The notes under the pieces were generated by a model. That model saw only the letters and a list, made by a program, of their open reading frames with translations. It did no database searches and was not told the origin of the DNA. A program made the translations under genes and the position numbers. This document shows, one piece after another, positions 1-5,717 of a DNA stretch of 7,209 nucleotides (within the stretch, counting starts at the first letter, position 1; each line of letters begins with the position of its first letter). The stretch comes from Firmicutes bacterium UBA6648 (GTDB taxonomy: Bacteria; Bacillota; Clostridia; Peptostreptococcales; Anaerovoracaceae): the NCBI GenBank assembly GCA_002455605.1, contig DKLE01000141.1, positions 1 through 7,209 on the forward strand. The letters run 5' to 3'.

Positions 1-700
1 CAAGGCCAAAAAGCACATAAGGAATGCCTAACTGGAATATTCCCAAGATAACCATACTGATTACTGCTGAAGGGGTTACAGATATTTCAGTAAAAAATAA
101 AGCCGGCAGCCCAATGACAGCTGTAAATATCTGTCCTAATAAAATCCCAGTCATTCTCGTTTCTTCGTCTACCTCTCCTACGACCAAGTAAGCACAAGCC
201 ACCATTAATCCTGCTAAAATTCCGAAACAGTTTCCTAAAATGCCTCCCGGGGATAACTGATCAAAAAAGAACAAGGAGATACCCGCAAGAGTTGCCACCA
301 CTGTAATGAGATCTCCTTTTCGACATTTTCTATGTAAAAAAACAGCTGATAGAATTAAAATAAATACCGGTGACGTGAACTGCAAGACAATGGCATTAGC
401 TGCCGTAGTCAACTTGTTTGCCACCACAAAGCACAAAAAAATACCGCTCAAAAATGCTCCGCTCAAAAATGCCGATTTTACAAATTTCAGATTTATTTTC
501 TTATGTCGAATATATGCATATACAATAACGGCCGCAATAGCACTTCGTACTCCCGCGATAGCCAAAGCATTCCACGGAACCATTTTGATGAAGATTCCCC
601 CGATACTCCATAATGTGGCGCAAACCACCATATAAAGAATAGACTTGGTTTTTTCCGCTCTTGTTGGCAGCATTTGTGCATTTGATGATGTTGTTTCCAT
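1..700 (-). CDS. DMT-superfamily (EamA) transporter, 3' end outside the window
   Basis: This is an integral membrane protein of the drug/metabolite transporter superfamily; these carry small metabolites or drugs across the cytoplasmic membrane, and the substrate cannot be told here. The first 233 residues are present with no stop, and the usual length is about 290-310, so roughly the last quarter is missing. Seen: a hydrophilic N-terminus (1-18), then hydrophobic segments starting near residue 20. The first EamA half covers about 20-146, with LWSIGGIFIK (30-39), LTTAANAIVLQFTSPVF (97-113, the most family-typical stretch) and a GISLFFFD end (140-147). The second half begins near 153 with GGILGNCFGILAGLMVA. 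The ATG at 698-700 is chosen because GGAGG lies 10 bases upstream (711-715 on this strand). The gene is divergent from the blaI-like operon and likely has its own promoter. A 15-base tandem duplication lies inside it. Family call is firm; substrate unknown. Confidence 0.9.
   Translation of the reverse strand, partial: METTSSNAQMLPTRAEKTKSILYMVVCATLWSIGGIFIKMVPWNALAIAGVRSAIAAVIVYAYIRHKKINLKFVKSAFLSGAFLSGIFLCFVVANKLTTAANAIVLQFTSPVFILILSAVFLHRKCRKGDLITVVATLAGISLFFFDQLSPGGILGNCFGILAGLMVACAYLVVGEVDEETRMTGILLGQIFTAVIGLPALFFTEISVTPSAVISMVILGIFQLGIPYVLFGL
444..473. repeat. 15-bp in-frame tandem duplication inside the transporter gene
   Basis: Two adjacent copies of CCGCTCAAAAATGCY (444-458 and 459-473) differ only in the last base. 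On the coding (minus) strand this gives the duplicated pentapeptide AFLSG-AFLSG near residues 77-86, in a predicted membrane helix. The frame is kept. It may be a recent slippage duplication or an old neutral feature of the helix. Confidence 0.8.
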
Positions 701-715
701 AATTCAATAGCCTCC

Positions 716-740
716 AATAATAATCACGATCATTATTATA
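716..740 (-). promoter_or_regulatory. Near-palindrome over the -10 of the transporter promoter (possible operator)
   Basis: The arms AATAATAAT (716-724) and ATTATTATA (732-740) are complementary at 8 of 9 positions around a 7-base centre. On the minus strand the right arm contains TATAAT (735-740), a perfect -10 hexamer for the transporter; no good -35 is seen at 17 bases, where the sequence is AGCAAA. The core 719-737 matches the classical 19-bp Fur-box consensus at 14 positions by eye. AT-rich DNA makes such matches common, so repressor identity is only a guess; Fur or PerR-like control is one option. Confidence 0.4.
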
Positions 741-829
741 GCCGAACCGCTGTGCTATTTGCTATCATTTTTTATAAAAAAACAAACTTCGACACTTAAA
801 ATTTTTCTTCAAAATATTTAACAAAGTAA

Positions 830-858
830 TTGACAATTTCATTCTACACATGTAGAAT
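830..858 (+). promoter_or_regulatory. Sigma-A-type promoter of the blaI-like/M56 operon
   Basis: A perfect -35 TTGACA (830-835) is followed after exactly 17 bases by -10 TAGAAT (853-858). Transcription would start near 865, leaving a leader of about 35 bases. The -10 and most of the spacer are inside the first repressor dyad, so repressor binding would block RNA polymerase directly. Confidence 0.85.
841..858. promoter_or_regulatory. BlaI/MecI-type operator 1 (perfect dyad)
   Basis: ATTCTACA (841-848), a CA centre, then TGTAGAAT (851-858): the two 8-base arms are perfectly complementary. The TACA...TGTA core is the known recognition core of BlaI/MecI repressors. It covers the -10 element of the promoter in front of the repressor gene, which fits autoregulation. 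Binding by this particular repressor is inferred from family and position. Confidence 0.8.
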
Positions 859-871
859 ATCCACACAAGTT

Positions 872-889
872 ATTCTTCAATTGTAGAAA
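872..889. promoter_or_regulatory. BlaI/MecI-type operator 2 (imperfect dyad)
   Basis: ATTCTTCA (872-879), an AT centre, then TGTAGAAA (882-889): 6 of 8 arm positions pair, and the right half repeats the TGTAGAA of operator 1. The dyad centres are 31 bp apart, about three helical turns, so two repressor dimers would sit on the same DNA face. The site lies in the leader just before the GAAGTG ribosome binding site. Bla/mec regions also carry paired dyads. Confidence 0.65.
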
Positions 890-900
890 GAAGTGAAACT

Positions 901-1287
901 ATGAATAAGATAATAAAACGTCTTCCCGATTCAGAGCTTGAAATCATGATGATTATATGGGAAGCAAACGAACCCGTTACTTCCTCATATATCAGCGAAA
1001 AGCTGAAAGATAAAAAAGAATGGAAGATCACTTCCGTACTGACCTTTCTTGCACGACTCACGGAAAAAGGGTTTATTACGAGCAGGCGGGAGGGAAAAAT
1101 CAATATTTACTCGCCTGTCATTGCCGAACAGGATTACCTTGAAAATGAAAGTAAGACCTTCCTGGAGAAACTATACGGTAACTCTCTTACCACCTTCGTT
1201 GCATCCCTTTATAAAAGTAATGCAATAAGTGAAGAAGAGCTTACGGAACTCCGGGAATTTATCGATAAGGCCACAAAGGGGGATTAA
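901..1287 (+). CDS. BlaI/MecI-family transcriptional repressor
   Basis: This 128-residue protein has the normal length of BlaI/MecI repressors, which bind TACA/TGTA dyads as dimers and are inactivated when the partner M56 receptor is triggered. Seen: an N-terminal winged helix, about residues 7-72, opening with LPDSELEIMMIIWE (8-21). Recognition-helix region WKITSVLTFLARLTEKGFI (41-59) is followed by the wing to NIYSPV (68-73). The C-terminal dimerisation part (about 78-125) ends in the typical ISEEELTELREFI. At the position aligned with the Asn-Phe cleavage site of MecI/BlaI this protein has about Ser102-Leu103, so the exact cut site is uncertain. The ATG follows a modest GAAGTG ribosome binding site. 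The stop codon is one base before the receptor start, so the two genes are co-transcribed and probably translationally coupled. The tandem dyads upstream indicate autoregulation. Family call is very firm; the regulated targets beyond its own operon are unknown. Confidence 0.95.
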   Translation: MNKIIKRLPDSELEIMMIIWEANEPVTSSYISEKLKDKKEWKITSVLTFLARLTEKGFITSRREGKINIYSPVIAEQDYLENESKTFLEKLYGNSLTTFVASLYKSNAISEEELTELREFIDKATKGD

Positions 1288-1288
1288 T

Positions 1289-4200
1289 ATGGACCAAAAT
1301 CTATTTCATAATGTGATTAAGATATCTCTTACCACATCCGCGATTATTGCTGTATTGTTACTTTTGCTTCCTCTTCTTCATAAGAGCTATACGGCCAAAT
1401 GGCGTTACTTTGCATGGCTTATACTTGCAGTCCGTTTACTGATTCCTTTCAGTCCGTCGTTGCCTCAAACACCTATAGAAATTACACCGGCCTCGCAGAA
1501 TATAGAGTTTAAAGTACCGATGCAACAAACCGCAGTTCCCGCTCCTCCGGTCAGTCAAGAAATTACACAGAATCTGGAGACAGCTCCTGTGTTATCCTCA
1601 TCATCGCAGACAATCACCCTAGAGGAACTTCTGTCCATTGTATGGGCTCTCGGGCTTCTTCTCTTTATGCTCTATCATTTAATTGGATATTTTTTATTTA
1701 AAAAATCGGTACTGCGTTTTTCTAAGCCCATTGAAAAAAATCACATCTTAGAGCTTTGGGTTGAAATAAAAAAAGAGATGAAAATCAAACGGAGTATTCA
1801 GTTATGTACCTGCAAAAAAGTGCAAAGCCCTATGCTGATTGGTTTTTTCCGGCCATTTATTTTTTTACCGGATTCAGCTTACAGCGATTCGGACCTGAAA
1901 ATCATCCTAAAGCATGAACTGATCCATTATAAACGAAAGGATATCTGGTATAAACTACTGCTAGTATGTGCTAACGCGGTGCACTGGTTTAATCCGATTG
2001 TTTATCTTATGAGATCAGTATCCAATAAGGATATGGAAATGGTTTGTGATTCCGAACTGATCAAGGATTCGGACATCGCTTTCAGAAAACAATACAGTGA
2101 AACAATTTTATCGGCAATTCATAAGGGAAATCAAAAGCAAACAGCTTTTTCCACTTATTTTTACGGAGGTAAGAAGATCATGAAAGAACGGTTTACAAAT
2201 ATTTTTGACAGAAATAAAAAACGCAGAGGCATTGTTGCCTTATTTGCAGTCATTATCGTCACAGGCCTTGTGGGACTTTCCGTGGCTTACGGGGTTGATG
2301 ACAGCAAAGAGGGAAAGACAATTGATAATATTGCTCTTCTCAGTGCCGGCAACTCTTACGATTTGATCGACGGCGCATTTACCATTTCCTACGGTACGGA
2401 AAAATCTGCCGTAGTACCGCTTAAACCGGATAATAATCAGCAATCCACCTATTTCCAAGACAAAGCCATCTATATCTCCAATGAAGTGACAGCAGTAGCA
2501 TATGGGGATAACAAAATCCCTTCATCACCTGTTACTGTACTTATCAGCAATGATTCGGGCCAAACCTGGAGTAAGTATCCCTTAGCAGGTACAAAAGCTG
2601 AAGATTACAGACAGAAATACATAGGGTTTACCACTAAAAATGACGGATGGCTGCTATTAGCCGGAGATGCCGCATCAGGACATCAGAAGAATCGGATCTT
2701 TCAAACGTTTGACGGGGGAAAAACCTGGAATGAAATGGGAAATACAAATGACGTTTACCCTCACGTTGTAGCGGGAGCAGGGTTTGCCAATAAAAATATC
2801 GGCTTTGTTTCCTTCCAATACGATGCAGATATTAATCCTGTGGTATACCGCACAGATGATAAGGGCAAAACATGGACAAAATGCTCACTTCAAATACCGG
2901 ACTCATTTAAAAGCATTGCAGCCTACTCCACAGCTCTATCTCCTGTTTTTAACGGGGCAAAAGGCGTACTTCCGGTCACCTTCCACAGCAAGGACTGGGG
3001 AGGCGAATCCGTAGATGTGACGGTGCTGTATGAAACTTCCGATTATGGCTCTACATGGACTTTTAATGATAAATATAATCTCGCTCTTATTTGGGCGGAT
3101 GCTTGGAAAACAAGAGACGGAAGAGCGCGCTATGAGATTATGAACAGTCCGATGCAGTCGAAGTTTCGCGCACAGCAAGGCTCTGTTGATAACACAAATA
3201 TTCTTAATTATTCCATACGCTGGTCCAGCCCGTGGGTGGTAAGTTACAATATAGCTCTGGACGGAGATCAGGCCGTGGTTACATACCTATATACTGACTC
3301 CACTACCCGCACATATAGGAGTACCGAGCGTCTTTCCTTCGGAGACGAAAACGGTCGTGCGGTTGTAACAGGCTGCAAAACGGAAATTGATATGGAGGAA
3401 TATGTAAATACTGCGGATTGGAAAACTGTTGATACGGGGTTATACACTTTCTCCATTCCAAATAACTGGGCTGCTGAAGCCGCACCAGACGGCTCAGTCA
3501 GTCTTCAGACCGCAGGGGAAGAGATCGGAGAGATGTCTATTCTAAACTACGATGCATCTCAGCCTCTTTCCCAGTTTGAAGGAAACCACGCTCAGACACT
3601 GGGTCAGCAAACGCTTTCCAACTGCAAGTATCCCGCGGTAAAATCCATCATTCGCCGCACCCAGCCAGCGGCAGCAGAGGACAATTCCTATAGCGATGAG
3701 CTGCACATTTATCTGATACCGAAAAAGAGCAGCTATGCTTATGATTTATCCTTTCATTCGTCAGTGGGCGGTCAAAACGCCATTGAGGTTGCTAAAAACC
3801 TCTCAATAAACACCAACCGAATAGAGACACAGCTTATGGCATGCCAATGGGCTGAAGCTGTCAAAAGCCGAGACGGCAAAGCACAGTATGCTTTGATGAG
3901 CCCAAAGCTTCAGAAAAAAGTATATAAGGACTATCAGGAACGCAACTGGATAACGGGACAGTCAAGCCCGTGGGTGGACGGCTATACAGCGAGGTCCGGC
4001 GATAATAATAAAGCCATAATCACCTATACCTACATGACTTCGGGCGGCTTTGCTGGCTATTATCGCCAAGCTCTTACCTTTGCCGTGGAGAACGGTCAGT
4101 GTGTGATTTCTGATTTTTCTGAGCCGAAGCAAATGAATGGGCAAAATGACGGCACAGTCCTCGCTTATCTGAATGACGGCAAAACATGGCTGTCAGCAGA

Positions 4201-4753
4201 AACTTTAGAAGAAGGTATGTTTTCCCATATGACCCTTTCCGTAGATGGCAAAACAAAACGTTTTCCTTGGCAAACATATGGGGGGCCGGCATTCCTGCCA
4301 GAGCTTGCTTATGCAGATGTGAACGGTGACGGTCAGAATGAGCTGATTGTTATATTGTGTCAGGGTGAAGGAACTGGAACGCTTATAGAGGAAATCCATG
4401 TATTAAATCCGAAGGATCTTTCTGAGCTTACGGTGCAGAACCCGTTGGACCCTCTAAAAAATAGAGTTTCATCAAAACTTGATAAGAACGGCATAAAAAT
4501 CACCATGGACCAAAAAAAGACCATGACATTTTCCGAAGAAGAAGTTACGAAGCTAGTCGCTGAAAGAGCAAGCTGGTTTAAAAATCTTCAAATGGGCTCT
4601 ATCGTTGATTATTCAATAGATGGAAACCGTATTGTGGTAAATATCGGAGCACAGCTTTCGCCAGGTAGTTTTTTAGGCACATTTTGTTTGACTTATGAAT
4701 ATACGGATCATCAGCTGAAAGTAAACGAAATCAGTTTCTCTAAAGCTTATTAA
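1289..4753 (+). CDS. BlaR1-like M56 zinc-metalloprotease receptor with large non-PBP extracellular sensor
   Basis: An 1154-residue membrane receptor, about twice the length of BlaR1/MecR1 (near 600). Seen: membrane helices about 10-30, 37-54 and 112-138, then a cytosolic M56 domain with HELIH (209-213, zinc His and catalytic Glu210), HWFNPIVYLM, and EMVCD with the likely third ligand Glu250; a fourth helix spans about 314-336. By BlaR1 topology everything after is extracellular. That part has four Asp-boxes (420-427, 473-480, 522-529, 583-590) suggesting a beta-propeller, a domain at 602-698 repeated at 854-945, a different beta-rich domain between them (about 708-845, with YTFSIPNNW), and a C-terminal domain with DVNGDGQNE (1010-1018), like a calcium loop. 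No SxxK penicillin-binding domain was seen. Start: ATG at 1289 has AAAGGGGG six bases upstream; an earlier TTG at 1229 would overlap the repressor gene. Signalling to the upstream repressor is inferred from family and coupling; ligand unknown. Confidence 0.92.
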   Translation: MDQNLFHNVIKISLTTSAIIAVLLLLLPLLHKSYTAKWRYFAWLILAVRLLIPFSPSLPQTPIEITPASQNIEFKVPMQQTAVPAPPVSQEITQNLETAPVLSSSSQTITLEELLSIVWALGLLLFMLYHLIGYFLFKKSVLRFSKPIEKNHILELWVEIKKEMKIKRSIQLCTCKKVQSPMLIGFFRPFIFLPDSAYSDSDLKIILKHELIHYKRKDIWYKLLLVCANAVHWFNPIVYLMRSVSNKDMEMVCDSELIKDSDIAFRKQYSETILSAIHKGNQKQTAFSTYFYGGKKIMKERFTNIFDRNKKRRGIVALFAVIIVTGLVGLSVAYGVDDSKEGKTIDNIALLSAGNSYDLIDGAFTISYGTEKSAVVPLKPDNNQQSTYFQDKAIYISNEVTAVAYGDNKIPSSPVTVLISNDSGQTWSKYPLAGTKAEDYRQKYIGFTTKNDGWLLLAGDAASGHQKNRIFQTFDGGKTWNEMGNTNDVYPHVVAGAGFANKNIGFVSFQYDADINPVVYRTDDKGKTWTKCSLQIPDSFKSIAAYSTALSPVFNGAKGVLPVTFHSKDWGGESVDVTVLYETSDYGSTWTFNDKYNLALIWADAWKTRDGRARYEIMNSPMQSKFRAQQGSVDNTNILNYSIRWSSPWVVSYNIALDGDQAVVTYLYTDSTTRTYRSTERLSFGDENGRAVVTGCKTEIDMEEYVNTADWKTVDTGLYTFSIPNNWAAEAAPDGSVSLQTAGEEIGEMSILNYDASQPLSQFEGNHAQTLGQQTLSNCKYPAVKSIIRRTQPAAAEDNSYSDELHIYLIPKKSSYAYDLSFHSSVGGQNAIEVAKNLSINTNRIETQLMACQWAEAVKSRDGKAQYALMSPKLQKKVYKDYQERNWITGQSSPWVDGYTARSGDNNKAIITYTYMTSGGFAGYYRQALTFAVENGQCVISDFSEPKQMNGQNDGTVLAYLNDGKTWLSAETLEEGMFSHMTLSVDGKTKRFPWQTYGGPAFLPELAYADVNGDGQNELIVILCQGEGTGTLIEEIHVLNPKDLSELTVQNPLDPLKNRVSSKLDKNGIKITMDQKKTMTFSEEEVTKLVAERASWFKNLQMGSIVDYSIDGNRIVVNIGAQLSPGSFLGTFCLTYEYTDHQLKVNEISFSKAY

Positions 4754-4789
4754 AATTATTAAACCATTGCTTGGAGGGCTCTTTCTAAG

Positions 4790-4819
4790 AAAGCAACGTC
4801 TTTTGAACGTTGCTTTTTT
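4790..4819 (+). terminator. Rho-independent terminator after the receptor gene, possibly bidirectional
   Basis: AAAGCAACGT (4790-4799) pairs with ACGTTGCTTT (4807-4816) around a 7-base loop, and the T run continues to 4819. It closes the repressor/receptor operon. Read on the minus strand the same stem is followed by TTTCTT, so it may also end the convergent holin transcript about 50 bases after its stop. Confidence 0.9.
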
Positions 4820-4869
4820 AGACCTTGTTTTTTACCTATTTGAATAGCTCTAGTGCTATATCGGCAGCT

Positions 4870-5262
4870 TTATTCCTCTCCCGACTTTTTTAACTTATCC
4901 AATACATTTATTAATAGCTTTGGTACGGGTAATTCAGCAGCAGCGCAATTTTCCAGTATACTTAATGCTTCATTGGCAATTAAGAACCCTATGACAGCCG
5001 TTCTCAAGAAATCATCAGCTCCTGTTATCTTATCCGCGATTACAGCCACAGCTATGATAGCAAAATACATCAGCTTTTTTAGTATTCCCTTAAACCCTTC
5101 TCTACTGCTTAAGCTGCTCAGTATATAAGCCTTACACAAGCCTGTCAGATAATCCATCACCATAGCTGTAACCAGAGCTATAAGCCAAATATCGGTTTTT
5201 CCCAATATCTTCATAACAAAGGTTACAATGGCCGGAAATACTGTTTTCATAAGAATCTCCAT
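4870..5262 (-). CDS. Holin of the toxin-secretion/phage-lysis family (phage_holin_4_1, TcdE-like)
   Basis: A 130-residue small membrane protein. Holins of this family form pores in the cytoplasmic membrane that release endolysin, and in some clostridia large toxins (TcdE). Seen: three to four hydrophobic segments (about 7-20, 24-44, 64-79, 86-103), MDYLTGLCKAY (36-46), a GFKGILKK turn (56-63), a D in the third helix (77), NEALSILEN (97-105) and the signature LPVP (111-114), followed by a charged tail. Length and motif order match the family. The ATG at 5260-5262 is chosen for the strong GGAGGAG eight bases upstream; the frame stays open 28 codons further up but that part is charged and precedes the ribosome binding site. 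No endolysin, structural phage gene or toxin is in the window, so it is either a prophage remnant or a chromosomal holin. It is convergent with the receptor operon and divergent from the 57-residue gene. Confidence 0.88.
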   Translation of the reverse strand: MEILMKTVFPAIVTFVMKILGKTDIWLIALVTAMVMDYLTGLCKAYILSSLSSREGFKGILKKLMYFAIIAVAVIADKITGADDFLRTAVIGFLIANEALSILENCAAAELPVPKLLINVLDKLKKSGEE

Positions 5263-5315
5263 GTCTCGCTCCTCCTCCCGTTTTTTAATTCTTGCTCTCT
5301 TGTTTATAATAAAAA

Positions 5316-5334
5316 AACGATTATAATAAGCGTT
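5316..5334 (-). promoter_or_regulatory. Inverted repeat over a likely -10 of the holin gene
   Basis: AACGATTAT (5316-5324), one A, then ATAAGCGTT (5326-5334): 8 of 9 arm positions pair. On the minus strand it contains TATAAT (5320-5325), a perfect -10 placed about 45 bases before the holin ribosome binding site. No convincing -35 was found at 16-18 bases. The layout suggests a promoter covered by an operator, but no regulator can be assigned. Confidence 0.35.
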
Positions 5335-5357
5335 ATGTAAACCCAAACAGTATTTTT

Positions 5358-5376
5358 AAATTTGTTATAAATTTGT
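5358..5376. repeat. 8-bp direct repeat with 11-bp period in the divergent region
   Basis: AAATTTGT occurs at 5358-5365 and 5369-5376 with TAT between. The 11-bp period is one helical turn, as for some regulator sites, and the repeat lies just upstream of TATTAT (5377-5382 region), a possible -10 for the small gene at 5412. Such AT-rich repeats arise easily by chance. Confidence 0.35.
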
Positions 5377-5411
5377 ATTATCTGCACACACTATGATTTG
5401 AGGTGATTATT

Positions 5412-5585
5412 GTGATTGATAATAAGAGTGTAAACTTATCCAGCTATTACTGTGATAATCCTGATTTAAAGGACTACTATTTGTCTCTTTCAAAACCCAT
5501 TCGTGATAGATTAGATGAATCAGGTGTTGAAATTTCAACATTGGGTGAACTAAAACAGGTTGTTGAACATATGAAGCAAAATTAA
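5412..5585 (+). CDS. Small protein of unknown function, 57 residues
   Basis: I do not recognise a named family. The protein is soluble-looking, without a signal peptide or membrane segment. The N-terminal half is polar with several tyrosines and one cysteine (SSYYCDNPDLKDYYLSLS, 10-27). The C-terminal half reads like two short helices: KPIRDRLDESG (28-38), then EISTLGELKQVVEHMKQ (40-56). The pattern of a short helix, 'GVEISTLGEL' turn and amphipathic helix suggests a small folded or protein-binding unit, which is inference only. The GTG at 5412 is chosen because GAGGTGA (5400-5406) sits about six bases upstream; an in-frame GTG at 5403 lies inside that ribosome binding site. The gene is followed 15 bases later by a strong terminator, so it forms its own transcription unit. 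That, the good ribosome binding site and the gap-free frame support it being real. Confidence 0.72.
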   Translation: MIDNKSVNLSSYYCDNPDLKDYYLSLSKPIRDRLDESGVEISTLGELKQVVEHMKQN

Positions 5586-5599
5586 AAGCTATTTTCCCG

Positions 5600-5625
5600 C
5601 TACCGAGAACTCCTCGGTAGTTTTT
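5600..5625 (+). terminator. Rho-independent terminator after the 57-residue gene
   Basis: CTACCGAG (5600-5607) pairs perfectly with CTCGGTAG (5613-5620) around AACTC, followed by TTTTT (5621-5625). It separates the small gene from msrAB, which therefore needs its own promoter. Confidence 0.93.
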
Positions 5626-5657
5626 CATTGAAGAGTATTATATATCATCAATGGTAT

Positions 5658-5685
5658 TTGGATTAGATGAAAATCGTGTTAATAT
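5658..5685 (+). promoter_or_regulatory. Possible promoter of msrAB
   Basis: TTGGAT (5658-5663) and TAATAT (5680-5685) are separated by 16 bases and would start transcription near 5692, about 25 bases before the ATG. A second TAATAT at 5691-5696 is an alternative -10. A promoter is expected here because a terminator lies just upstream. Confidence 0.45.
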
Positions 5686-5717
5686 AAAGCTAATATAAAT
5701 ATGGAAAGAGGTGTACT

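Noticed and set aside
306..635. 109-codon plus-strand frame opposite the transporter
   Set aside because: It is the antisense of a clear DMT protein, has no ribosome binding site and its translation resembles no protein.
1229..1288. Upstream TTG start adding 20 residues to the M56 receptor
   Set aside because: It overlaps the repressor gene, has no good ribosome binding site, and the added residues are charged, while ATG 1289 has AAAGGGGG at ideal spacing and begins the usual N-terminal helix.
4166..4189. Fifth Asp-box (NDGKTW, receptor residues 962-967)
   Set aside because: The key Asp is replaced by Asn and the Ser/Thr by Tyr, and it lies far from the four clustered boxes, so it is probably chance.
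901..4753. Classical beta-lactam resistance regulation (blaI-blaR1)
   Set aside because: No penicillin-binding sensor domain and no beta-lactamase or PBP gene is present, so beta-lactam sensing is not supported although the protease and repressor are of that family.
4853..5128. 91-codon plus-strand frame opposite the holin
   Set aside because: Antisense shadow; the minus strand encodes the family-typical holin with a strong ribosome binding site.
5263..5346. 28-residue N-terminal extension of the holin
   Set aside because: The stretch contains the ribosome binding site for ATG 5262 and the probable promoter, and encodes a charged sequence not typical of the family.
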